Below are positions 1-7,724 of a stretch of DNA of 64,000 bases, one piece after another; positions within the stretch are counted from its first letter, which is position 1, and every line of letters starts with the position of its first letter. The notes under the pieces were generated by a model. It saw nothing but the letters and a program-made list of their open reading frames with translations, was not told the origin of the DNA and made no database searches. The translations under genes were made by a program, and so were the position numbers. The stretch comes from Planctomycetota bacterium. Lineage in GTDB: Bacteria > Planctomycetota > B15-G4. Where the stretch lies: assembly GCA_029259745.1 (NCBI GenBank), contig JAJDEO010000034.1, positions 1 through 64,000 of the forward strand. The letters are read 5' to 3'.

Positions 1-264
1 GACGACCACCAACGCCAACACGGCAGCGGTAGGCCCTAGCCCGTCGACGGTTGCCTCGACTGCTACGACGACCACCAACGCCAACACGGCAGCGGTAGGC
101 CCTAGCCCGTCGACGGTTGCCTCAACTGCTACGACGACCACCAACGCCAACACGGCAGCGGTAGGACCTAGCCCGTCGACGGTAGCCTCGACTGCTACGA
201 CGACCACTAACGCCAACACGGCAGCGGTAGGACCTAGCCCGTCGACGGTAGCCTCGGAAGGCAC
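1..264 (+). repeat. Four tandem 66-bp repeats (coding)
   Basis: Near-identical units start at 1, 67, 133 and 199; the last diverges after about position 255. The period is 66 bp, so each unit encodes 22 residues, rich in Thr, Ala and Asn and ending in GPSPSTVAS. The frame is kept into the downstream reading frame, and substitutions between units are mostly silent third-base changes, as expected of a coding repeat. More units probably lie upstream of the window. Confidence 0.95.
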
Positions 265-946
265 GGTTGTCGCGGCATCAGACGTCGAGGCCGACTCTGC
301 CGTTGTGGGACCGAGCCCTTCGACGGTCGAGGCGACGGCAGAGGTCGGCGTCGTCGCGAATCTGGGGTACTACGCCGAGTTCGCGATCCCTGGCATCGCT
401 CTGCCCGACTTCATTCTTCCGGGGATTGCAACGGTAGCCTTCTCGGTGTTGGAGGCTTACGCTGGCTCTTGCTTCAGCTATCCTTTGGTGCTAGAGCCGT
501 CGCTTTCGTTCGCAGACGGGATCTTTGCTGAGGCTGCACTTGTCTACGGTTTGGAGGTCGCTGTCTTGACGGGAACGATTGACTCATGCCAGCGCCTTGT
601 CGTAGACATCTGCGTTGTCCGTGGAGACCGTCGTACGTTGCAGTTCACTCTGAACGATGCGGCTGACGCTGCAATCGACATCACGGGTTACTCCGCAAAG
701 CTCAGCGTTCACAACGTTGAGGAGCCAGACGATACCTCGACAGAAGAGTTTGAGATGACGGGGGTGATTCCGACAGGCACAGACGGAGTGGTGCAGTTCA
801 CGCCGAGCGCCGCGAACGCCATCGCCCTTACTCCTGGCGGCGATTACTGGTACGACGTCCAGGTGACGACTGACGGCGGGCTGCCGATCACGGTCGCAAC
901 GGGCAAGTACCAAGTTGAGTACGACTACGCGGACGCTGGGAGCTGA
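2..946 (+). CDS. Repeat-containing virion protein, C-terminal part (start outside window)
   Basis: The frame is open from the left edge to a stop at 944-946, so the true start lies upstream. The visible part has 22-residue Thr/Ala/Asn repeats, a further GPSPSTV-type copy near 305, a hydrophobic middle segment and a C-terminal domain of about 115 residues. That domain (VVRGDRRTLQFTLND, then DITGY) resembles the immunoglobulin-like domains of phage baseplate or capsid-associated proteins. It sits directly upstream of the head-tail connector gene, the usual place for capsid decoration or accessory proteins. The repeats may be a linker or fibrous stalk. Function is inferred from position only. 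Confidence 0.6.
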   Translation, partial: TTTNANTAAVGPSPSTVASTATTTTNANTAAVGPSPSTVASTATTTTNANTAAVGPSPSTVASTATTTTNANTAAVGPSPSTVASEGTVVAASDVEADSAVVGPSPSTVEATAEVGVVANLGYYAEFAIPGIALPDFILPGIATVAFSVLEAYAGSCFSYPLVLEPSLSFADGIFAEAALVYGLEVAVLTGTIDSCQRLVVDICVVRGDRRTLQFTLNDAADAAIDITGYSAKLSVHNVEEPDDTSTEEFEMTGVIPTGTDGVVQFTPSAANAIALTPGGDYWYDVQVTTDGGLPITVATGKYQVEYDYADAGS

Positions 947-949
947 CCT

Positions 950-1453
950 ATGGCCTTCGTCGTTGAAGACGGCACGAGCAAGACCAACGCAAACGCGTAC
1001 ATCACGACGGCGTACTTTTCTTCGTATCACAGCGAGCGCGGAAACACTGTCCCTGACGGCATTTCCAAGGAGAAGGCGATTGTCCGCGCTAGCGACTACC
1101 TTGATGAACGATTTCGCTTTATCGGCATTCGCACGAGCATTGCGCAGTCGATGGAGTGGCCTCGAATCAACGCGTTCTACGCAGACGGCCGGTCTGTCAT
1201 CGGCGTCCCCATCGAGGTCCAAGAGGCTTGCGCGGAGTATGCGCTTGTCGCGATCGAGGCGGTGCTGAGCCCCTCGCCTGCGTACGACTCATCGGGCTTT
1301 GTCTTGGACAGCATTGACCAGAGCGTGGGGCCGATCCGCGAGGCGAAGGCGTTTGCTGCGGGTGGGCAGACCGTCAAGTTCAAGAGCTACCCAACGGCAG
1401 ACCGCAAGCTCAAGGAGCTAGTGATCAGTGGTCGGCGGTTGGTGCGTATCTGA
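950..1453 (+). CDS. Head-tail connector (DnaT-like ssDNA-binding fold family, gp6-type)
   Basis: 167 aa. The N-terminus (VVEDGTSKTNANAYIT), the central kE-x-AIV-RASDYLDERF stretch and a following WPR motif match the phage family often annotated DnaT-like, which occupies the position of HK97 gp6 neck adaptors. Proteins of this kind form a ring under the portal. The next gene starts on the last base of this one, supporting translational coupling in the neck operon. The family match is good by motif; the role is inferred from position. Confidence 0.75.
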   Translation: MAFVVEDGTSKTNANAYITTAYFSSYHSERGNTVPDGISKEKAIVRASDYLDERFRFIGIRTSIAQSMEWPRINAFYADGRSVIGVPIEVQEACAEYALVAIEAVLSPSPAYDSSGFVLDSIDQSVGPIREAKAFAAGGQTVKFKSYPTADRKLKELVISGRRLVRI

Positions 1454-1812
1454 TGGTCGACGTCGCCGCTCTTGCCGTCGTCGCCACTCGGCTCATCACT
1501 GAGAACGGTCGGACTGTCACGCTTCGGAAGCGCACAGAGCCCGCGTCGCCTTCTTCGGAGCCATGGAACGACGCTGACACGATTTCCACGGTGTCGACGA
1601 CGGGCGCGTTCACCCTTGATCTGAGCGCGCTGGTCGGGGGCACACTGCTTCGGCGCGCGGGGCGTGAGTGCTACGTCCCTGCGGGCGCTGGCACAGACCT
1701 GGAGTCTTACAGCGAGCTTCTCGACGGGTCGACGATCTACAAGATCGCGGACGTGGAGCGGATCGCTCCAAACGACATTCTGGTCGCCTGGCGGCTGATT
1801 CTGGAGCGTTGA
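1453..1812 (+). CDS. Probable head closure / neck protein
   Basis: 119 aa, starting on the last base of the connector gene. The pattern LITENGRTVTLRKRTEP, an acidic linker and a C-terminal IYKIADVERIAPNDILVAW is a small beta-rich protein of the type found between gp6-like connectors and tail terminators in siphoviruses. No catalytic motif is seen. The assignment rests on size, predicted beta structure and gene order. Confidence 0.55.
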   Translation: MVDVAALAVVATRLITENGRTVTLRKRTEPASPSSEPWNDADTISTVSTTGAFTLDLSALVGGTLLRRAGRECYVPAGAGTDLESYSELLDGSTIYKIADVERIAPNDILVAWRLILER

Positions 1813-1816
1813 TCCG

Positions 1817-2251
1817 ATGCCGACGACACTTCGTGGGGCCCGCGAGGAGATTTTGGCGCTGGTGAAGGCCGTAACAGACACGTTCTCCAACTTCGTTGTC
1901 TTGTGGCCCGATCGTCCTGGTCAAAGTCCTGTTTCAGACTCATCCTCACCAAAATCGTGGGCTCGGGTTACCATTCAGCACGGTCTTCGTCGTCAGTCGA
2001 CGCTTTCGGGCGGCGCTGGCAATCGCAGATTCACTGCAAGCGGGGTCGTTACGATTCAGCTCTTTTCGCCTGCGAGCGACGGCCTCCAGGATCAGGACAC
2101 AAAGGCTCAAGCGCTCAGGAACGCGTTTGAGGGCGTGAGCACACCAAATGGCGTCTGGTTCCGAAATGCCCGATCCAACGAGGTCGGGCAGGACGGCGCT
2201 TGGCACCAGACAAACGTCTTGGCAGACTTCGAGTACGACGAAGTCCGCTAA
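1817..2251 (+). CDS. Tail terminator / tail completion protein
   Basis: 144 aa. The sequence includes VVLWPDRPG, WARVTIQHG, GVVTIQLFSPASDG and a closing VLADFEYDEVR. This arrangement (early WPN/WPD-like motif, then V-x-I-Q strands, then an F-Y-D/E end) is typical of DUF4128-like tail terminators. These cap the tail tube and make the joint with the head. It lies between the neck genes and the tail tube gene, as expected. Confidence 0.65.
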   Translation: MPTTLRGAREEILALVKAVTDTFSNFVVLWPDRPGQSPVSDSSSPKSWARVTIQHGLRRQSTLSGGAGNRRFTASGVVTIQLFSPASDGLQDQDTKAQALRNAFEGVSTPNGVWFRNARSNEVGQDGAWHQTNVLADFEYDEVR

Positions 2252-2263
2252 AGGGAGATGTAG

Positions 2264-3802
2264 ATGACCGCTGTAACCAAGATCGACAGCAACGCGACGG
2301 AGCTTCGATACCAAGAAGAGACGTCGATCGGTGTTGCTAACACGTCGAACGACTTCATCCCCCTAGAGCCGAACAGCTACGCGGACTTTGGTGGGCAGAT
2401 CACGACCGTCGCGCGCAACCCGATCAACAGCTCTCGGCAGCGTAAGAAGGGTGTGACCACGGACAAGGATGCGTCTGGCGGCTTCAATACAGACCTTACG
2501 CAGACGAACTTGCAGGACATTCTTCAGGGCCTCATGTTTGCGGACCTTCGCCCAAAGGGTGAAGAGGCGGTGACTGCCGTTTCTGGCGCCGATACTTATG
2601 AGGTGGCTTCGACGACAGGCTTCTTTGCGGGTTCGCTGGTCTTTGGTTCTGGGTTTACTAACACCGGGAACAACGGTCTCAAGCACATCGCGAGTCTGGT
2701 AGCTGACACGAGCATCACGGTGAACGAGACCTTGGTGAACGAAGCTTCTCCTCCGAGTGCGGCGAAGATCGTTGTCGTGGGCTTCGAGTTCACCACAGGT
2801 GATCTGGATGTCGATGCATCCGGGTCTTTGCCGCTTCTGACTTCAAGCTCGAAGGACATGACCGAGCTGGGTCTTGTAGGCGGTGAGTGGATCTTCATCG
2901 GCGGGGACGCTTCAGACGAAGATTTCGCTGACACTGAGAACAACGGATGGAAGCGAGTCCGCAACGTCGCAGCAGGTCAGATGACGGTGGACAAGTCAGA
3001 CCTCGATATGAGCACCGTCGCGGACACGGCCAACACGGTTCGCATGTTCTTTGGCCGGGTTCTGAAGAACGAGTCGACGACATCACTTATCACGAGGCGG
3101 ACGTATCAGCTCGAACGCGCTCTTGGAGCCCCTGATGACGCGAGCCTGTCTCAGATTCAGTACGAGTACATCGAAGGCGCGCTTTTCAACGAGTTCGTTC
3201 TCAACAAGGCTGCCGCAGACAAGATCACGTGCGACCTAAGCTTCATCGGGACGGCCTCGTCCACGATTGACGGGCCGACAGCGGCAAAGACCGCAGGATC
3301 TCGGCCTTCTGTTGTCGAGGCAGATGCGTTCAACTCGTCGAGCGACATTGCCCGCATGCGTCTGGCCGTGTACTCCACGACGGATGAGGCGCCTGCTGAC
3401 CTGTTCGCTTACTTCACCGAGGCAACGTTCACGTTCTCCAACAACGCAACCCCTAACAAGGCGTGCGGGGTGCTGGGCTCTTTCGAGATCACGTCAGGGC
3501 AGTTTACGGTGAGCTCGGCAATGACCGCGTACTTCGCGGCGACCAGCGCCATCGACAGCGTTCAGAACAACGATGACGTGACGCTTGACCTGATCTTTGC
3601 TCGCTCTAACGCGGGCATCGCGATCGACTTTCCGCTGATGGCGCTGGGAGACGGTCGTCCCAACGTCGCGCAGGACGAAGCGATCACCATTCCCATCACG
3701 GCTGAGATGGCATCCGGCGCAAAGATCGACTCTGACCTTGACCACACGGCGATGTTCGTGTGGTACGACTATCTCCCCACGGCGGCAATGCCGTCGTCCT
3801 GA
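2264..3802 (+). CDS. Major tail tube protein
   Basis: 512 aa, preceded by AAAGGGAGAT. The N-terminus (ELRYQEETSIGV, FIPLEPNSYADFGGQ, TVARNPINSSRQRKKGVTTD, GGFNTDLTQTN) matches the large phage tail tube family. It is longer than minimal tube proteins (about 200-250 aa); the middle region appears to contain extra beta domains that could decorate the tail surface. The gene is followed at once by a strong terminator, which would allow this abundant protein to be made from a separate, highly expressed transcript end. Confidence 0.8.
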   Translation: MTAVTKIDSNATELRYQEETSIGVANTSNDFIPLEPNSYADFGGQITTVARNPINSSRQRKKGVTTDKDASGGFNTDLTQTNLQDILQGLMFADLRPKGEEAVTAVSGADTYEVASTTGFFAGSLVFGSGFTNTGNNGLKHIASLVADTSITVNETLVNEASPPSAAKIVVVGFEFTTGDLDVDASGSLPLLTSSSKDMTELGLVGGEWIFIGGDASDEDFADTENNGWKRVRNVAAGQMTVDKSDLDMSTVADTANTVRMFFGRVLKNESTTSLITRRTYQLERALGAPDDASLSQIQYEYIEGALFNEFVLNKAAADKITCDLSFIGTASSTIDGPTAAKTAGSRPSVVEADAFNSSSDIARMRLAVYSTTDEAPADLFAYFTEATFTFSNNATPNKACGVLGSFEITSGQFTVSSAMTAYFAATSAIDSVQNNDDVTLDLIFARSNAGIAIDFPLMALGDGRPNVAQDEAITIPITAEMASGAKIDSDLDHTAMFVWYDYLPTAAMPSS

Positions 3803-3828
3803 GGTGCTACGCCCCTGGCGCTTCTACT

Positions 3829-3871
3829 GAGCCGGACTCCGTCACACGCAGGCGGGGTCTGGCTCTTTTTT
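3829..3871 (+). terminator. Rho-independent terminator after tail tube gene
   Basis: A 13-bp stem (3829-3841 with 3853-3865, two G-T pairs, 11-nt loop) is followed directly by six T (3866-3871). It lies 27 bp after the tail tube stop and before the chaperone gene. Confidence 0.85.
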
Positions 3872-3917
3872 GCCGGGAGTGGCATGATCTCATCCCCTAG
3901 ACCACACGGAGATTTGC

Positions 3918-4325
3918 ATGGGTACTTACGGCCAGTACAAGACAGACCGCTCGCTTGAGGTTGAAAAGGGCATCGTCGTCGACCTCGGTGACGCGGGTCG
4001 CTTTCGCTGTCGGCGAGCGGGCGGTGCAAACCTGTCTTACGAGAAGGAGATGCAGAAGCTCGCTCGCCCCCATCGCCACAAGCTCAAGCATGGGCGCATG
4101 CCCAACGCCGAAGCGGAGAAGATGCTCGCGACAGCGTTTGCTCGGACCATTGTCATCGGCTGGGAAGGTGTGACAGGCCCAGACGGCGAGTTGCTTCAGT
4201 TTTCTGAGTCGGCGTGCATCGACCTTTTCACAGATCTTCCAGACTTGTTTGCAGACATCCGTGAGATCGTGACTGAAGATGCAGCCTTCCGCGAGCAGCT
4301 CCGGGAGGACGATCAGGGAAACTGA
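3918..4325 (+). CDS. Tail assembly chaperone, short form (gpG-like)
   Basis: 135 aa. The N-terminal part (YGQYKTDRSLEVEKGIVVDL, then FRCRRAGGANLSYEKEM) is the common opening of tail assembly chaperones in this type of siphovirus. The gene sits between tail tube and tape measure, the conserved location. Its stop codon (4323-4325) directly follows a slippery heptamer, and the -1 frame is open from 4277 to 4690, so a longer fusion is predicted. Chaperones of this class bind the tape measure during tail assembly and are not in the virion. Confidence 0.85.
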   Translation: MGTYGQYKTDRSLEVEKGIVVDLGDAGRFRCRRAGGANLSYEKEMQKLARPHRHKLKHGRMPNAEAEKMLATAFARTIVIGWEGVTGPDGELLQFSESACIDLFTDLPDLFADIREIVTEDAAFREQLREDDQGN

Positions 4326-4690
4326 TCGAGTGCCTGGATTACCTGCTCAGGCATTCCGAGCACGAGGAGCAAGTCGTTCGGACAGCTCTTCAGTCAGGTA
4401 GAGACCCACCGAGGTGGGCCATGGAAGCTCCGGAGCTACGCGAGTACCTTGCTTTCACGTGGAACTCCTTCCACGAGCTATCGTACGACCGTCCGATAGG
4501 TTCTGTCCCAGGGCCCATCCCATCGGGGGCCATAAGGGTCTATGCTGAGAGGCATGGCCTGGACCCCCTGACGGAAGCCGAGTTCTTCTTGATGATCCGG
4601 GCGATGGATCACGCTTGGATGGAGTACGCGTCGGAGCTTCGCCAGAAGGCGGCGAGCGAGCACGCTTCTCTGTCCAAGAGCAAGAAGTGA
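3918..4690 (+). CDS. Tail assembly chaperone, frameshifted long form (gpGT-like)
   Basis: Predicted product of a programmed -1 frameshift at 4316-4322. Reading continues in the -1 frame as LIECLDYLLRHSEHEEQ and ends at 4690, giving about 257 aa. The T-like extension contains EYLAFTWNSFHEL, then LTEAEFFLMIRAMD, and has no ribosome binding site of its own that would make it an independent gene. Known relatives (lambda G/GT) need a fixed ratio of short and long forms. No mass-spectrometric evidence is available here. Confidence 0.82.
4316..4356 (+). promoter_or_regulatory. Programmed -1 ribosomal frameshift signal
   Basis: The heptamer GGGAAAC (4316-4322) is in the correct phase (G GGA AAC) and is followed by the zero-frame TGA. 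Five bases further on, GAGTGCCTG (4328-4336) can pair with CAGGCATTC (4348-4356) to form a 9-bp stem with one G-U pair and an 11-nt loop, a plausible stimulatory hairpin. Confidence 0.85.
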
Positions 4691-4698
4691 GGTGATGA

Positions 4699-5112
4699 TT
4701 GGCTGTCTCGATCGGCTTTGGTCAGTTTGCGCGTAGGACGGAGCGCATCAAGGCGGCTGTCCAGCCGTTCATAGACAGAATCCATGACGACGCTTCCGCG
4801 GAGCTGGTGCGCGCAGTCATCACCGCCACTCCGGTGAAGACAGGCGCAGCCCGGTCGAACTGGCTTGGCGGGTCGCCTGTAGCCCCTCGATCAGTTGTCG
4901 CGGCTACGAGCGAGGGGGCGGCGATTTCAGCGGCGATCTCAGCAACGACTTCTCGCGTTCCCGGTGCCGACTCGGAGCTGGCGAACAGCATCGACTACAT
5001 CCGCCTTCTGAACGACGGCAGTAGCCGTCAGGCTCCGGCCAACTTTGTCGCGCTGGCTGTTTCTGCGGCAAGGGATGCGATTAGGCGCTCTCGCTCGAAG
5101 CTGGAGCCCTAG
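4699..5112 (+). CDS. HK97 gp10-like / minor tail protein
   Basis: 137 aa with a TTG start, chosen because GAGGTGAT lies just upstream and no ATG/GTG is in frame nearby. The motif TPVKTGAARSNW is the signature of the HK97 gp10-like family of tail completion or minor tail proteins. In this phage the gene lies between the chaperones and the tape measure rather than upstream of the tube. The exact role in tail assembly is not certain. Confidence 0.65.
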   Translation: MAVSIGFGQFARRTERIKAAVQPFIDRIHDDASAELVRAVITATPVKTGAARSNWLGGSPVAPRSVVAATSEGAAISAAISATTSRVPGADSELANSIDYIRLLNDGSSRQAPANFVALAVSAARDAIRRSRSKLEP

Positions 5113-5114
5113 CG

Positions 5115-7724
5115 ATGACCGAAACCATTGTCATCCGGATTGTCCAGGAAGGCGCAGATCGCGTCGCTCGCGGAATCGACCGCGTTGGCAAGGCCGCGCG
5201 TCGGGGTGCTGACGCTCAGGTCTTGCTCAACCGGGCTTTGATCGCTCTTGGAAGCACTCGCGCGGTGCGTGAGCTGCTTCGGCTTGCTGACGCATCGGTC
5301 AAGATTGGCAACACCATTGGTGTTGTCACGAACTCAACTGGAGAGCTGGTCGCTATCCAGAAAGAGCTGTTCGAGATCTCGAACAGGACGAGAACTCCCG
5401 TCGAGGCGAACGCGGAGCTGTTTCGTAGGTTGGCGCTGTCGACTCAGGAACTTGGCACGTCGCAGCAACGCCTGCTCAATGTGACCGAGTTGGTGAACAA
5501 GGCCATCATCATCTCTGGGTCATCTGCGCAGGAGGCTGAGGCGGGCTTGATCCAGCTCAGCCAGGGTATCGCCGCAGGCGCGCTGCGGGGTGACGAGCTT
5601 CGTTCAGTCCTTGAGCAGCTGCCGTTTGTGACACAGGTGATTCAAGATGAGCTAGGTCTCACGCGTGGCGACCTTCGGGACTTTGCCGCCGAGGGCGGTA
5701 TCACGGCGAAGGTCATCCTTGAATCGTTCGAGAACTCCGCAGACAGGATCAACGGTCTTTTCGCGGAGACGACGCCGACGATTGAGCAGTCCCTGACGAT
5801 CCTTCGCAACAAGTCGATTGAGTTCATTCAAGGTCTGAATCAGCAGTTTGGTGTCGTCGAGAAGATCACGAACACGATTCAGCTTTTCGCAAATAACCTA
5901 GACCTTGTTGCGAAGTTCGCGGGCGTCGCAGGTACGGCGATTTCGTCGATCCTTGTCGCGCGCGGAATCAAAACAGCCATCTCGGCTGTAAAGGCTCTTA
6001 CCCTTGCCGTTGCGGCGAATCCCCTCGGCGCGCTGTTCGTCATTATTACAACAGTAACCGCAGCGCTTCTCGCTTTTGGGGATGAGGTCAGCCTCACGGG
6101 TGACGGACTGACGACGCTGGGGGACGTCGCGAAGTCGGCGCTTAACTTCCTGAAGATCGGATTCACGGCAGCGTTTGACGCCGCTGTGGACTTTGCGAAG
6201 TCGATCGGCATTGAGCTTCCGACTGATCTGCGTTCTCTTCTAAAGGACGCGGCAAAGTTCGCTGACCGCTTTGTGGGTGTCTTTGTGGGTATTGCGAACG
6301 TCGTGGCGGTTCTTGTCGCACGCCTAGTCGTGTTCGTCGGGACACCGCTTGCAGCGATCTTCGCTGTCATCAAGACGTCTGCTGATGCGATCAAGACGCT
6401 GTTCGCAGCCATCGTGACATCGTTCACAAGCGCGGCGACTGCAATCGAGCTTGCCCTTTCCGGAAACTTTGATCTGGCTACGGGCGCGGCTCAGAACGCG
6501 GTCGACAGCCTTCTCAACGGAGTTGCGGAGGCGACAAGAGATCTCGACGATAAGATCGTCAAGAACTTTGACATTGGGCTTGCTGCGCTTGGCCCGGCGG
6601 CAGACTTGGCTGGGCAGGATCTTGGTGACGCCTTCTTTGATGGGTTCAACCGATCAGGCTTCCAGGACGCTCTTGACGTCATCCTTGAGGACGCGGACAA
6701 GATCGGCGAGAAGCGGCGAGAGGCGGCGGCGGCGGCAGCCGAGGCGGCTGACCTGTCAGCAAGCGGCCCTTCCAAGGAGGAGCAAGCCGAGCTGGCGCGG
6801 ACTCTAGGGTTCCTTGCGGAACTGAATCTTACCTTTAAGGAGCAGTCGCGACTTATCGGTCTGAATAGCGCGCAGAGGGAAGTGGCAATCGCTCTTAGTA
6901 AGATTGAGTCCGATGCACTTGCGAACAAGGTTGTTCTTGAGAAGGACGAGATCAAGCGCATCAAGGAGAAGCTTTTCCTACTCCAGGCTGAAGAGCGCCA
7001 GGCTGCCCTGCTTCAGCAACTCACAGGTGCTGAGGCAGAGTTCCAGCAAGGGCTGGGGGACATTGCGCAGCTCTTGAAGGACACGGCTATCAATGCAGAG
7101 ACGGCTGAGCAGGCATACCTTGGACTAAGGTCTGCATTCCTTGGCACGCAAACGGACGTCGTCTCGGGTATCGAGAAGGCGTTCGTGGACATCACGCTAG
7201 AGGCGAACAACTTTGCCGCCCAGGCCGAGAAGGTCATCAAGAGGGCCTTCGACAATGCGACGACGGCGCTCGTCAACTTTGCGAAGACGGGCAAGCTGAA
7301 CTTCAAGGAGTTGGCGTCGTCGATCATCGATGATCTTCTTCGCATCGCCGCGAAGCAGATCCTGGTCGGCCTGATTCCTGGCGCCGATAGTGCGGGTGGG
7401 GTCGCTGGCGCGATTGCGGGTGCTCTTGGCTTTGGGCCTACTCCGGCTAAAAAGCAAGCTGGCGGTCCTGTGTCTGCGGGCAAGCCGGTGTTTGTCGGCG
7501 AGCAAGGCCCTGAGCTGTTTGTGCCACCTTCGCAGGGCAATATCATCCCGAACAAGCCGACTGAGGGCCTTCTGGGTGGGCGACCCGAGGTCAACGTGAC
7601 GGTGGTGAATGTGGAGAGCGACGAGCGGATCGCATCTGCCATGGACACGCCGATGGGCGAAGAGGTCATCATGAACACGCTCCGCAAGAACCGACGCGGC
7701 GCTCGTCAGCTTTTGAGGAGCTAA
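5115..7724 (+). CDS. Tail tape measure protein
   Basis: 869 aa. The N-terminal domain (about residues 60-215) carries the tape-measure pattern VTNSTGELVAIQKELFEIS, RTPVEANAELFRRLA and GALRGDELRSVLEQLP. Hydrophobic, possibly membrane-active stretches lie around residues 255-330 and 385-450, a coiled-coil region at about 530-640, and a lambda-family C-terminal end with FVGEQGPELF. At roughly 1.5 angstrom per residue the length suggests a tail of about 130 nm. This is the longest gene but one in the tail module and is directly upstream of the tip genes. Confidence 0.92.
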   Translation: MTETIVIRIVQEGADRVARGIDRVGKAARRGADAQVLLNRALIALGSTRAVRELLRLADASVKIGNTIGVVTNSTGELVAIQKELFEISNRTRTPVEANAELFRRLALSTQELGTSQQRLLNVTELVNKAIIISGSSAQEAEAGLIQLSQGIAAGALRGDELRSVLEQLPFVTQVIQDELGLTRGDLRDFAAEGGITAKVILESFENSADRINGLFAETTPTIEQSLTILRNKSIEFIQGLNQQFGVVEKITNTIQLFANNLDLVAKFAGVAGTAISSILVARGIKTAISAVKALTLAVAANPLGALFVIITTVTAALLAFGDEVSLTGDGLTTLGDVAKSALNFLKIGFTAAFDAAVDFAKSIGIELPTDLRSLLKDAAKFADRFVGVFVGIANVVAVLVARLVVFVGTPLAAIFAVIKTSADAIKTLFAAIVTSFTSAATAIELALSGNFDLATGAAQNAVDSLLNGVAEATRDLDDKIVKNFDIGLAALGPAADLAGQDLGDAFFDGFNRSGFQDALDVILEDADKIGEKRREAAAAAAEAADLSASGPSKEEQAELARTLGFLAELNLTFKEQSRLIGLNSAQREVAIALSKIESDALANKVVLEKDEIKRIKEKLFLLQAEERQAALLQQLTGAEAEFQQGLGDIAQLLKDTAINAETAEQAYLGLRSAFLGTQTDVVSGIEKAFVDITLEANNFAAQAEKVIKRAFDNATTALVNFAKTGKLNFKELASSIIDDLLRIAAKQILVGLIPGADSAGGVAGAIAGALGFGPTPAKKQAGGPVSAGKPVFVGEQGPELFVPPSQGNIIPNKPTEGLLGGRPEVNVTVVNVESDERIASAMDTPMGEEVIMNTLRKNRRGARQLLRS

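Noticed and set aside
584..1222. Long - strand open frame opposite the connector gene
   Set aside because: It lies antisense to two well-supported + strand genes, has no ribosome site, and its Arg/Val-rich sequence is the usual mirror of G/C-rich coding DNA.
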